A stretch of DNA of 64,000 bases. Origin: Seleniivibrio woodruffii. GTDB lineage: Bacteria > Chrysiogenota > Deferribacteres > Deferribacterales > Geovibrionaceae. The stretch is taken from contig NZ_JAJUIS010000004.1 of NCBI RefSeq assembly GCF_029267515.1, forward strand, positions 124,001 to 188,000. The letters run 5' to 3'. Positions within the stretch are counted from its first letter, which is position 1, and each line of letters starts with the position of its first letter. Shown here piece by piece: positions 55,472 to 64,000 of the stretch. The position numbers and the translations under genes are program-made. The notes under the pieces are model-generated. The model did not search any database, was not told where the DNA came from, and saw only the letters and a program-made list of their open reading frames with translations.

Positions 55472-56209
55472 ATGAAGCGGCTGTTCATGTTTATTTTCTC
55501 CCTGTTCGTCGCCGGAACTGTCTATGCAGGCGAATCCGTGACCTACAAATCTGAAGGCAAAGAGTACGAAGGCTATTACGCCCCCGCCTCGAAATCCGCA
55601 CCGCTGGTGTTCATTGTCCACGACTGGAACGGTCTGGACGAATATGAAATGCAGCGGGCTGCGATGCTTAACAAACTCGGTTATTCCGCTTTTGCCGTAG
55701 ATATGTTCGGCAAGGGTGTTCGTCCCGAAGCCATTGAAGATAAGAAACGTCTCACAGGTGAGCTTTACGCCGACAGAGCCAAAATGCGCAGACTGCTGAA
55801 CGCCGGATATGAAGCGGCAAAGGCAAAGGGCGCTGACGTCGGCAACGCAGTTATCATAGGCTATTGCTTCGGCGGCACTGTTGCGCTGGAATACGCCCGC
55901 ACAGGCATTCCGCTGAAATCTTTCATCTCATTCCACGGAGGTCTCGACACCCCGCCCGACCAGAACTGGACAACAGCAAAAGGCGAGGTTGTGATATTCC
56001 ACGGCACAGCCGACACTGCTGTCAGCATGGACTCTTTCGCGGAACTTGCAAAGGCTCTTGAAAAAGCAGGCATTAAGCACGAAATGCACACTTACAGCGG
56101 CGCTCCCCACGCGTTCACTGTATTCGGCGCTCCATCTTACCGTAAGGATGCCGATGAAAAATCATGGAAACGGTTCACGGAATATCTGAAAGAGATTTTC
56201 GGCAGATAA
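55472..56209 (+). CDS. Exported dienelactone hydrolase family protein
   Basis: The start ATG 55472 follows AAAGGAG. The 245-residue protein begins with a signal peptide of 19 residues (TVYA then GES). The alpha/beta-hydrolase triad is visible: Cys in GYCFGG at about 131, Asp in HGTADTAV and His in GAPHAFTV. A cysteine nucleophile is characteristic of the dienelactone hydrolase family. Periplasmic location; substrate unknown. Confidence 0.9.
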   Translation: MKRLFMFIFSLFVAGTVYAGESVTYKSEGKEYEGYYAPASKSAPLVFIVHDWNGLDEYEMQRAAMLNKLGYSAFAVDMFGKGVRPEAIEDKKRLTGELYADRAKMRRLLNAGYEAAKAKGADVGNAVIIGYCFGGTVALEYARTGIPLKSFISFHGGLDTPPDQNWTTAKGEVVIFHGTADTAVSMDSFAELAKALEKAGIKHEMHTYSGAPHAFTVFGAPSYRKDADEKSWKRFTEYLKEIFGR

Positions 56210-56212
56210 AAA

Positions 56213-56243
56213 AAGCGGAGGTTTTCGCCTCCGCTTCAATTTT
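56213..56243. terminator. Bidirectional terminator between dienelactone hydrolase and antiporter genes
   Basis: The stem AGCGGAGG / CCTCCGCT has A-rich upstream and T-rich downstream flanks, so it can act in both directions. Confidence 0.88.
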
Positions 56244-57447
56244 TTTCCTGCGGAACCCGCCTGAATCTGTCGCCGATGAATTTGAAAAACATATAGATAT
56301 TCTTAGATTCCTTCGTGAGCAGCGGCCCCAGAACAGCCAGCAGAAGCACATATACCACTGCGAATGACTGGAGTACGGGCAAAAGCCCGCCCGCTTTGCC
56401 GATACTCGCCATGATTATCGAAAACTCCCCTCTGGAAACCAGCGTAAAACCTATATTAGTGGACGCTTTAGGCGAAACACCTGCTATGCGTCCAGCTATC
56501 CTGCCGGAAATGAAATTCGCCGCTATGGTGAGCAGAACTCCGATAAAAGCCGCTCCGACAGCACCGCCGAGGGACATTGGGTCAATGCTCAGACCAAAGC
56601 TGAAAAAGAACATGGCTCCGAAAAAATCTCTGAAAGGCACTATCATGTGTTCAATGCGCTTTCCATGTACTGAATCAGCGAGCACAAGACCAATCAGAAG
56701 TGCGCCTATTGCCTCGGCAACGTGCACTGTCTCCGAAAGCCCCGCAGTGACGAACAGCAGCGCTGCCACCGTAAGCAGGAACAGCTCGGAGGATTTTATA
56801 TCCAGAGATTTGTCGATATATTTCATAAACCTGCGTCCGGCAGCAATGAACAGCAGAATGAAGCCCAGAGCAAACACTGAAGTTTTCGCTATTGCGCCGA
56901 CGGACGTTGCACCGCTCAGAACCAGACCGGACAGGAAAGACATATGTATGGCGATGAAAAGGTCGTCGAACATTATCATACCCATAATAATTTCCGTTTC
57001 GGGGTTCGCCGTGCGCTTCAGATCAACAAGCACCTTCGCAACGATCGCCGTTGAAGAGCTTGTCATGATTCCGCACACAACCATGGTCTCTTTAAGAGGA
57101 AAACCCAGCATCCAGCCCAGCAAAAGTCCTGACACGAAGTTAAGCCCTACATAAAAAGCGCCGCCCGCAACAATGGATTTTCCTGATTTCAGAAGCCTGC
57201 TTACGGAAAACTCAAGTCCAAGATAAAAAAGCAGAAAGAGCACGCCCAGCCTGCCCATGAACTCGATAAATTCGTAGCTTTCAAGAAACCGGAAATCAAG
57301 TATTCCCATATGCGGCACATGAGGACCCATCAGCATCCCGACAATTATGTAAAACGGTATGACGGAAAACCTGAACCGCTCGGCAATAAGCCCCACGGAG
57401 GCTATAAGAACAAGCGCGAAACCTATTTCAAGTACAACTGCATCCAT
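56236..57447 (-). CDS. CPA2-type cation/proton antiporter
   Basis: The 403-residue membrane protein has about 12 helices and typical CPA2 features: GMLMGP, LFYLGLEFS, SSSTAIVAKVL with the following acidic MGMIMFDDLFIA, and SRGEFSIIMA. It lacks a C-terminal RCK domain. The TrkA-C protein encoded 13 bases upstream would gate it, as in the KhtTU K+/H+ antiporter. Confidence 0.91.
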   Translation of the reverse strand: MDAVVLEIGFALVLIASVGLIAERFRFSVIPFYIIVGMLMGPHVPHMGILDFRFLESYEFIEFMGRLGVLFLLFYLGLEFSVSRLLKSGKSIVAGGAFYVGLNFVSGLLLGWMLGFPLKETMVVCGIMTSSSTAIVAKVLVDLKRTANPETEIIMGMIMFDDLFIAIHMSFLSGLVLSGATSVGAIAKTSVFALGFILLFIAAGRRFMKYIDKSLDIKSSELFLLTVAALLFVTAGLSETVHVAEAIGALLIGLVLADSVHGKRIEHMIVPFRDFFGAMFFFSFGLSIDPMSLGGAVGAAFIGVLLTIAANFISGRIAGRIAGVSPKASTNIGFTLVSRGEFSIIMASIGKAGGLLPVLQSFAVVYVLLLAVLGPLLTKESKNIYMFFKFIGDRFRRVPQEKN

Positions 57448-57460
57448 TCAGCCTCCCCTG

Positions 57461-57946
57461 CTATTTCGCGGCGAGGAGTTCTTTGAACAGCTTTATGTGC
57501 TGTCTTTCCCCCGCAACAACAAGGACAGAATCGGATACGAATTTGTAATCCGGTCCGGGAACGATATTCTTTTTCTCTTTCTCAACGACGGCAATAACCG
57601 AAACACCTGTTAACTGCCTGACCTTCAGTTCGCCTATCGTTTTGCCTATCCATGAAGAGGCAGGATCTATCCTGTGCCACTCTATAACAAGATCGTCTAT
57701 CTCAATATCGATGTTTTCAAGTGCTTTCGGCTTATAAGCCATTCCGCCGATTATCCCGGCCAGTTTTCTTGCCTCATCGTCGGTGAAAGTCCCAACGGAA
57801 AGCCTTTCATCCGGATCTTTCGGGTCGGGAACATACATTTCCCTTGTTCCGTTGTCGTGGACAATAACGATAACTCTGCCCTTCTCTTTAGTTTCCAGAA
57901 TGAATTTTCGCCCGATACCCGGCAGATCAGTCTCTTTTACCTGCAT
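57461..57946 (-). CDS. KhtT-like regulatory subunit with TrkA-C domain
   Basis: I choose the ATG 57946 (MQVKETDLPGIGRKF) with GGGAGGG before it; 161 residues. The N-terminal part matches KhtT proteins, and the C-terminal RCK_C/TrkA-C domain runs from about 85 (WIGKTIGELKVRQLTGVSVIAV) to the end. RCK_C domains bind nucleotides or ions and gate cation transporters. Pairing with the antiporter gene supports that role. Confidence 0.87.
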   Translation of the reverse strand: MQVKETDLPGIGRKFILETKEKGRVIVIVHDNGTREMYVPDPKDPDERLSVGTFTDDEARKLAGIIGGMAYKPKALENIDIEIDDLVIEWHRIDPASSWIGKTIGELKVRQLTGVSVIAVVEKEKKNIVPGPDYKFVSDSVLVVAGERQHIKLFKELLAAK

Positions 57947-58114
57947 TTTCAATCCCTCCCAATTATTTTTACTATATAATTTTTCTATATGATTCATTTT
58001 AAGACATTATAGTTCACTGTCAAAGCAAAATTAATTATATCATATATATTTGTTTTGATTTTAGAGGCATTTTGTACTATGTTTTCTGATTATCAATCAA
58101 TACGGAGGGGCGCA

Positions 58115-59119
58115 ATGATAGTTTCCGTCATCGGAGCAACGGGCTATACCGGATACGAACTCATCAAAATTCTGGTAAGACACCCGCGCTTCCGCATCGG
58201 ACATCTTGTGAGCGAGACATATGAAGGCAAGGCTTTCAGCGAGGTCTACCCCTATTTTAAGAACCTGTGCGACACCGTTATCATCGGCAGAGACTATGAA
58301 AAAGTTGCCGCGGAGTCCGAAGCGGTATTCCTCTGTCTGCCCCACGCAGCGGCACAGCAGGCTGCGGATTTCTTCCACGGCAAAGGGCTGAAAGTGGTTG
58401 ATTTGTCGGCTGATTTCAGGATAAAGGACGCGCAGCTCTACGAAACCGTTTACAAAACAAAACACATCTTCCCTGACCTGCTTGAAAAAGCGGCTTACGG
58501 CATACCTGAGATATTCGGCGAAGAGATAGCGAATACAGACATGGTGGCAAACCCCGGCTGTTACCCGACAACGGTGATAATGCCGCTCTTCCCCCTTATT
58601 AAAGACGGACTTATAGACGCTTCATACGTCATAGCCGATTCCAAATCCGGCACCACAGGCGCAGGAAGAAAGGCGGACCTTACGCTCTCGTTCAGCGAGG
58701 TGAACGAGGATTTCAGACCCTACAACATATTCGGACACAGACATAATCCTGAAATGAACCATATCCTTGAAAGGACAGGACAAAAAGCGGACGTAACCTT
58801 TACGGCGCATCTGCTTCCCGTAAACAAGGGTATAGAAACAACCATATACGCGAAAACCGACAAAAGCCTTGCAGAGCTTGCCTCATGTATGAAGGCTTTC
58901 TACAAAGACCGACGTTTCGTACGCATCTATGACAACGGACACGTTCCGTCCATCAAAGACGTTGTTGATACAAACTTCATCGACATATCGCTCTTTCTGA
59001 AAGACGGAAAACTGATTATCGTGTCCTGCATCGACAACCTGATAAAGGGTTCAAGCGGCGCCGCCGTGCAGAACCTGAATGTCATGTGCGGTCTGGACGA
59101 GACGGCTGGTATACTTTAA
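58115..59119 (+). CDS. argC: N-acetyl-gamma-glutamyl-phosphate reductase
   Basis: I choose the ATG 58115 behind GGAGGGG; 334 residues. The N-terminal Rossmann motif is GATGYTGYELIK, and the catalytic cysteine is C149 in NPGCYPT. HRHNPEMNH and LLPVNKGI are typical. Third step of arginine synthesis. argJ follows after a repeat. Confidence 0.96.
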   Translation: MIVSVIGATGYTGYELIKILVRHPRFRIGHLVSETYEGKAFSEVYPYFKNLCDTVIIGRDYEKVAAESEAVFLCLPHAAAQQAADFFHGKGLKVVDLSADFRIKDAQLYETVYKTKHIFPDLLEKAAYGIPEIFGEEIANTDMVANPGCYPTTVIMPLFPLIKDGLIDASYVIADSKSGTTGAGRKADLTLSFSEVNEDFRPYNIFGHRHNPEMNHILERTGQKADVTFTAHLLPVNKGIETTIYAKTDKSLAELASCMKAFYKDRRFVRIYDNGHVPSIKDVVDTNFIDISLFLKDGKLIIVSCIDNLIKGSSGAAVQNLNVMCGLDETAGIL

Positions 59120-59127
59120 AATAACAG

Positions 59128-59189
59128 GGATTGCCTTCGCAGAGACGTAAGCGTCATTGCGAACCCCACGGAGCGGGTTCGGCAATTTC
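59128..59189. repeat. Palindromic intergenic repeat between argC and argJ
   Basis: It opens with GGATTGCCTTCGCAGAGACG, continues with GTCATTGCGAACCCCACGGA and closes with GGCAATTTC. It sits in the argC-argJ spacer and would be transcribed with both genes. Confidence 0.75.
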
Positions 59190-59212
59190 ATCTGAAAAAT
59201 CAGGAGACAACA

Positions 59213-60415
59213 ATGATACAGAAGATAAACAAGGCGGGTGTATGCGCACCCCTCGGATTCCTCGCAAGCGCAGTTAATGCGGATGTTAAAGGTAAAGGCA
59301 AGGATAAAAAAGACCTCTGCCTCCTCTATTCGGAAGTTCCGTGCAAAACTGCGGCGGTGTTCACAGCGAACACCTTTAAGGCTGCCCCACTCAGACACGC
59401 CATAAAAGCCATGGAAACTTCGAAGGATTTTCAGGCGATACTGGTTAACAGCGGAAATGCCAACGCCTGTACAGGCGAAGCGGGCATTCAGAACTGTGAA
59501 ACACTAGCGGCAGCACTGGCGGAAAGCCTCGGCATAGACGCGGCAAAGGTGCTGACGGGTTCCACAGGAACGATAGGCGTTCAGCTCCCCGTTGAGCGGA
59601 TGGTAAAGCACATTGACGAGCTTGTGGACGAACTGGACGACGGCAACTCCGATACGTTTGCCGAAGCCATAATGACAACCGACACCTTCCCGAAACAGGC
59701 GGGCGTACTGGTTGAAACCGCAAACGGCGCATACGTCGTTGCGGGTGCGGCAAAGGGTGCCGGCATGATAGCCCCCAACATGGCAACCATGCTCTGCTAC
59801 ATCACCACCGATGCAATGGTCAGCGAAAAAAATCTGCAAGCGGCACTTTCGGACGCTGTGAAAGGCTCTTTCAACAGCATCACCGTTGACAACGACATGA
59901 GCACCAACGACACAGTTGTACTTATGGCGAACGGAATGAGCGGCATCATCCCCGACATGGAAGAGTTTAAAGAGGCTGTGACTCACGTATGTCTTGAGCT
60001 TGCAAAAATGATTGTTAAGGACGGTGAAGGAGCAACGAAATTCATCACAGTGAACGTGAAAGGTGCGGACAGCGACGAAGACGCGAAAAAATGCGCGTTC
60101 CTCATAGCCAACTCCCCTCTGGTGAAGACAATGTTCCACGGCGAAGACCCGAACTGGGGCAGGCTCATGGCTTGTGTAGGCGCAAGCGGAGTTAAAGCGG
60201 ACGAAAGCACAACCGACCTTTACTTTGAAGACCTTCTCTATGCCAAGGGCGGACTTATCATCGACGAAAAGATGGAACCAGAAGCCGCCGCAATAATGAA
60301 ACAGTCCGAAATAAGCATAACGCTGGATTTAAACTGTGGTTCTGGAACTGCACAAGTGTTCACATGCGACCTCAGCAGGGAATATATTGCAATCAACGCC
60401 GACTACAGAAGCTAA
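59213..60415 (+). CDS. argJ: Glutamate N-acetyltransferase / amino-acid acetyltransferase ArgJ
   Basis: The 400-residue protein self-cleaves before the threonine in NMATML (about residue 191). It recycles the acetyl group from N-acetylornithine to glutamate, closing the cyclic arginine pathway. VNSGNANACTG and GEDPNWGR motifs are present. A GGAG precedes the ATG. Whether it also uses acetyl-CoA cannot be read from sequence. Confidence 0.96.
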   Translation: MIQKINKAGVCAPLGFLASAVNADVKGKGKDKKDLCLLYSEVPCKTAAVFTANTFKAAPLRHAIKAMETSKDFQAILVNSGNANACTGEAGIQNCETLAAALAESLGIDAAKVLTGSTGTIGVQLPVERMVKHIDELVDELDDGNSDTFAEAIMTTDTFPKQAGVLVETANGAYVVAGAAKGAGMIAPNMATMLCYITTDAMVSEKNLQAALSDAVKGSFNSITVDNDMSTNDTVVLMANGMSGIIPDMEEFKEAVTHVCLELAKMIVKDGEGATKFITVNVKGADSDEDAKKCAFLIANSPLVKTMFHGEDPNWGRLMACVGASGVKADESTTDLYFEDLLYAKGGLIIDEKMEPEAAAIMKQSEISITLDLNCGSGTAQVFTCDLSREYIAINADYRS

Positions 60416-60424
60416 ACCCATCCA

Positions 60425-60455
60425 TGCCCCTGCCAAAAGCGGGGGCTTCTTTACA
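60425..60455 (+). terminator. Terminator after argJ
   Basis: The stem GCCCCTGC / GCGGGGGC (one G-T pair) is followed by TTCTTTACATATTTT. Confidence 0.7.
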
Positions 60456-60551
60456 TATTTTAACTTTTATTTTTGTTTTTCTGTGTTAAAATAATACATT
60501 GTCTCATATCTATATACGAGCCGGACTGATGACAAACAACTTAAACCCGAT

Positions 60552-60634
60552 GAGATTGCCGCGTCAGCCTGACGGCTTCCTCGCAATGACAGCTACTTAC
60601 GTCTTTGCGAAGACTGAAAGGATTAAGCAATCTA
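60552..60634. repeat. Palindromic intergenic repeat, full copy
   Basis: It opens with GAGATTGCCGCG, has CTCGCAATGACAGC and GTCTTTGCGAAGAC inside, and closes with AAGCAATCT. The rest of the 60456-60710 gap is AT-rich and empty. Confidence 0.75.
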
Positions 60635-60710
60635 ATCTTTCTTAGCCTTTGTCAAAAACCTGTCTCATATCAACATATGAGCTTTTATTTATTTTGTTGC
60701 GGTGACAATT

Positions 60711-62249
60711 ATGAAAACAACTATCCCCGTATGGGTTAAAGTCGTACTCCCTATCGGAATATCCGTAACTCTTTTTGTTTTCATAATCTTCGGAATACAC
60801 ATTCCGGATGTTGAAAAACGTCTGCTGGAACAGAAGAAAGCTCAGATTCACGACCTCACCCAGACCGCCATCGACGTTATAGAATATCAGCGGAAACTTG
60901 CGCAGCAGGGCAAAATAACCGAAAAAGAGGCGAAAACACAGGCGGCGGCGATCATTGCCGGAATGAAATTCGGTCCGGAACGCAAAGACTATTTCTGGAT
61001 AACAAACTATGAACCCCGCATGGTTGTTCATCCCTACCGCTCTGATCTGGACGGGAAAATGCTTGACGATTTCACCGACCCGAAAGGAAAACATCTCTTC
61101 AATGACATGGTTCAGGCTGTAAAACTTAACGGCGAAGGCTACGTTGACTATATGTGGCAGTGGAAGGACGACGCCGGCACCATCATCCCGAAAATATCCT
61201 ATGTCAAAGCATTTCCCGAATGGAAATGGATCGTCGGAACCGGCATATATATTAACGACATAAAAAAAGAGGCGGCATCACAGGTCGCCAAACTTATATT
61301 TTACACAATTTCCATTTTCTTCTTTATCCTCATTCTCTCCGGTTACACAATTATGTCAGGCGTGCACACCAACGAGGCGCTGTTACTTAGGGAAAGAGAA
61401 CTGGAGGCACTCAACCGCGAACTGGAAGACCGCGTGGCGGCACGCACAAAAGACCTTAAAGACTCACTGGAAGACCTTAAACGGACTCAGAATCAGCTTA
61501 TAGAAGCGGAAAAGATGGCTTCTCTGGGTAATCTGGTGGCAGGGGTCGCCCATGAGATAAACACTCCTGTGGGTATAGGCGTCACGACGGCAACATACCT
61601 TGAGGATAAGCTGAAAGCTCTCACTGCCGCATACGGTGCGGGGCAGATGAAAAAGAGCGATCTGGACAAATTTTTCGAGACCGCCGAGCAGTCACTGCAC
61701 AGCATTTCCGCAAACCTTCTGCGGGCGGGCGCTCTTGTGCGCAGTTTCAAACAGGTTGCCGTTGACCAGACCAGCGAGCATCCGCGCATCTTTAATGTAA
61801 AAAACTACTTCAACGACATACTTCAGAGTCTCAGCCCGCGGTTCAAAAACACGGGACACAAAATATATCTGCACGCCCCGGAAGATCTTACGATAGAGTC
61901 ATATCCGGGCGCACTTATGCAGATTTTCAGTAATCTGATAATCAACAGCCTCGTACACGGATTCGACGAGATAGAGAACGGCGTCATAGAGATTAAAGCA
62001 GAACCGGAAGGAGACAGTCTGGTTTTCACCTATACAGACAACGGGGTCGGCATGAACGAAGAACAGCTCTCCCGCATATATGAACCCTTTTACACCACAA
62101 AACGCAATGCGGGCGGTTCGGGGCTCGGCATGAACATAGTTTACAATCTGATCAGCAGAAAGCTGAACGGCACCATAAAAACACAAAGCAAACCGGGACA
62201 GGGAACAACATTCATTATAACCATGCCTGTTAATGGAGAAAAGAAATGA
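60711..62249 (+). CDS. Membrane sensor histidine kinase with Cache domain
   Basis: I take the ATG 60711; a GTG three codons earlier is possible. About 512 residues: helix at 7-27, a periplasmic Cache_2-type domain (DYFWITNYEPRMVVHPYR, WKWIVGTGIYI), second helix at about 195-215, a coiled coil, H-box LVAGVAHEINTPVG, and ATPase motifs N-box IINSLVHGF and GGSGLGMNIVYNL. Cache domains of this type often bind small organic acids. The stop overlaps the next gene as ATGA, so it pairs with that response regulator. Confidence 0.93.
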   Translation: MKTTIPVWVKVVLPIGISVTLFVFIIFGIHIPDVEKRLLEQKKAQIHDLTQTAIDVIEYQRKLAQQGKITEKEAKTQAAAIIAGMKFGPERKDYFWITNYEPRMVVHPYRSDLDGKMLDDFTDPKGKHLFNDMVQAVKLNGEGYVDYMWQWKDDAGTIIPKISYVKAFPEWKWIVGTGIYINDIKKEAASQVAKLIFYTISIFFFILILSGYTIMSGVHTNEALLLRERELEALNRELEDRVAARTKDLKDSLEDLKRTQNQLIEAEKMASLGNLVAGVAHEINTPVGIGVTTATYLEDKLKALTAAYGAGQMKKSDLDKFFETAEQSLHSISANLLRAGALVRSFKQVAVDQTSEHPRIFNVKNYFNDILQSLSPRFKNTGHKIYLHAPEDLTIESYPGALMQIFSNLIINSLVHGFDEIENGVIEIKAEPEGDSLVFTYTDNGVGMNEEQLSRIYEPFYTTKRNAGGSGLGMNIVYNLISRKLNGTIKTQSKPGQGTTFIITMPVNGEKK

Positions 62250-63811
62250 CTAACAGCGGCGACAACCTTATTTTTGCACTTGAAGACGACCTTGACAGCC
62301 CCATGGCTAGCCATGGAGAAGATTTCTGGAAAGTGCTTATCGTGGACGATGAACCGGATATCCACACCACCACAAAGATGGTTCTTGACGATTTTATCTT
62401 CGAAGACAGAAAACTGAAATTTTACAGCGCATATTCCGCAAAGGAAGCGATTGATATAATGAACCAGATAAAGGACTTCGCCGTTATACTCCTTGACGTG
62501 GTGATGGAGAGCAACATAGCTGGTCTTAACCTTGCGAAGATGATACGCGGCGAGATGGGCAACAGGTTCAGCAGGATAATCCTGCGCACGGGACAGCCCG
62601 GCGAAGCGCCGGAAAAAAAGGTCATAGCAGAATATGACATCAACGATTATAAGAACAAAGCGGAACTCACCAGCCAGCAGCTTTACACCACCATGTTCTC
62701 CGCTCTGCGCTCATACCGCGACCTGCGCATCATAAACCGCAACAGCGAGGGTCTGAAACAGATAATCAATTCCACAGCAAACCTTTTCCAGCGCCAGAAC
62801 CTTGAACAGCTCGCGCAGGGCGTGCTCACTCAGGTGGTGTCAATACTCGGTCTGGAAAACTCATATTATGTCAGCACTTCCGGCTTTACAGCAGCGCGCA
62901 CAGGCGAGAGCGATTTCAGGATAATCGCCGCCACAGGCAGATTCACTCAGTGCATAGGTGTGAATATTGACACATGCACACCGATCCCGACAGAAATTGT
63001 TCCTTATCTGAAAGAGGCTGTAATAAAAGAGAAAAGCGGCTTCATCGACAGTCACTACGTCGGCTATTTCCCCACTATGAAGGACAAGATACACCTGCTT
63101 TTCATTGAGGACTGCTCACAGGATCTCGGACCGGAGATTGAAAACCTGCTCACCATATTCAACCACAACGCAGGCATCGCTTTTGACAATGTCATACTTA
63201 ACAAAGAGATACAGGAAACCCAGATAGATATAATCCACCACCTCGGCGAGGTTGTGGAAAGCCGCTCGAAAGAAACCGCTTACCACGTTAAACGCGTTTC
63301 CGAATACACCTACACCATAGCAATTGAAATGGGATTCCACGAAGAACAGGCGCAGCTTTTTAAGATGGCATCTCCCATGCACGACATAGGAAAAATAGGC
63401 ATTTCGGACTCCATTCTGCTCAAACCCGACAGACTCAGCAGCGAAGAGATGAATATCATGCGCACCCACACTGAGATAGGATACAACATGCTTAAAAACT
63501 CATCCCGCCCCCTGCTCCAGACAAGCGCTGTCATAGCCCGCGACCACCACGAATACTGGGACGGAAGCGGATATCCGAGAGGGATATCGGGAGAGGAGAT
63601 ACACCCCTCCGCAAGAATAGTCTGCCTTGCAGACGTTTACGACGCGCTTGGAAGTAAACGGGTATACAAGGAAGCATGGGCGGAAGAGGACGTACTTCAG
63701 TTTATAGAGAACAACCGCGGAAAAATGTTCGACCCGAAAGCGGTGGACGCTCTTATCAGAGCATATGCAAAAATAGCACTCATTAAAGAGCGCTACAAAG
63801 ACCCGGAATGA
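62246..63811 (+). CDS. Response regulator with DUF3369 and HD-GYP domains
   Basis: The 521-residue protein has a receiver domain (VLIVDDEPD, phospho-aspartate in VILLDVVME), a middle DUF3369 region at about 170-320, and a C-terminal HD-GYP domain with MHDIGKIGI, ARDHHEYWDGSGYPRG and ADVYDALGSKRVYK. All HD-GYP metal and signature residues appear present, so cyclic-di-GMP hydrolysis is expected. Its ATG overlaps the kinase stop by four bases. The pair would link a periplasmic signal to c-di-GMP level. Confidence 0.95.
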   Translation: MTNSGDNLIFALEDDLDSPMASHGEDFWKVLIVDDEPDIHTTTKMVLDDFIFEDRKLKFYSAYSAKEAIDIMNQIKDFAVILLDVVMESNIAGLNLAKMIRGEMGNRFSRIILRTGQPGEAPEKKVIAEYDINDYKNKAELTSQQLYTTMFSALRSYRDLRIINRNSEGLKQIINSTANLFQRQNLEQLAQGVLTQVVSILGLENSYYVSTSGFTAARTGESDFRIIAATGRFTQCIGVNIDTCTPIPTEIVPYLKEAVIKEKSGFIDSHYVGYFPTMKDKIHLLFIEDCSQDLGPEIENLLTIFNHNAGIAFDNVILNKEIQETQIDIIHHLGEVVESRSKETAYHVKRVSEYTYTIAIEMGFHEEQAQLFKMASPMHDIGKIGISDSILLKPDRLSSEEMNIMRTHTEIGYNMLKNSSRPLLQTSAVIARDHHEYWDGSGYPRGISGEEIHPSARIVCLADVYDALGSKRVYKEAWAEEDVLQFIENNRGKMFDPKAVDALIRAYAKIALIKERYKDPE

Positions 63812-64000
63812 GCAAATGTTTACGGCTCTCCTGCACTATCGGGTAGGTAAATATCACATATAAAGAGAAAAATATTTTATTTTGCATAATTACCAGTTGA
63901 TTACAGTTTTTATGCAAAAATGTAAGAATAATTGACACCTTGTGTCGATATTTGATAAACTTTTTTTGAAAGTATGTGCACTTTGTAAGCATATTTTCAT
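63812..64000. other. AT-rich tail of the window
   Basis: No convincing gene or hairpin is seen after the HD-GYP stop. A TTGACA at 63933-63938 could be part of a promoter for a gene beyond the edge. Confidence 0.3.

Noticed and set aside
63783-63992. 69-codon minus-strand open frame at the right edge
   Set aside because: It lies in AT-rich sequence, overlaps the HD-GYP end, has no ribosome site and resembles no family.

Overview
The window reads as a piece of a free-living, motile, Gram-negative anaerobic respirer. A superoxide reductase, a Tat-exported [NiFe] hydrogenase, an 11-heme and a 3-heme cytochrome c, a 180-kDa-class NAD-glutamate dehydrogenase, ATP-dependent PEP carboxykinase, two chemoreceptors, CheX and an HD-GYP regulator together fit Deferribacterota (Geovibrio, Denitrovibrio and Seleniivibrio relatives). 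That placement is inference from gene content, not a search. I see no prophage, IS element, CRISPR array or rRNA operon.

Layout. 1-720: end of an unknown gene, then superoxide reductase. 1030-13790 (minus): one long unit from a good promoter, HNH nuclease, alaS, Nudix, cheX, glutamate dehydrogenase, M16 peptidase and a P-loop/TPR protein. 14060-16330 (plus): pckA and carbonic anhydrase. 16340-25720: XRE regulator, soluble histidine kinase, tyrosine recombinase, CZB chemoreceptor, mazG, a Fic-fold protein without catalytic residues, and a PAS/FapA pair. 25835-31190: smc, rsmE, a GyrI-like protein and an acyl-ACP thioesterase. 31229-34850 (minus): lipoprotein phytase, DUF2155 lipoprotein and two tRNA-Ser genes. 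34930-38336 (minus): hypC-hypD-hflX-NTF2. 38424-41878 (minus): cytochromes, yedF and a rhomboid protease. 41948-44880 (minus): hemL-atpZ-atpI-atpB-atpE.

45158-49139 (plus) is the most interesting block. It holds a [NiFe] hydrogenase large subunit that stops exactly at its last ligand, a Tat-exported small subunit, and, two bases later, a methyl-accepting chemotaxis protein whose periplasmic domain carries a c-type heme motif. No cytochrome b anchor or other electron acceptor is encoded with them. I infer an H2-sensing chemoreceptor complex in which the hydrogenase reduces the receptor heme. Partial duplications around this block (hemL promoter copy and the 3' end of a binding-protein gene) show that the locus was rearranged.

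49514-64000: a 5'-nucleotidase lipoprotein, a double periplasmic binding protein, an AraC regulator, a cowN homologue, a secreted dienelactone hydrolase, a KhtTU-like antiporter pair, argC-argJ, and a histidine kinase/HD-GYP pair. Two families of short intergenic repeats recur across the window.
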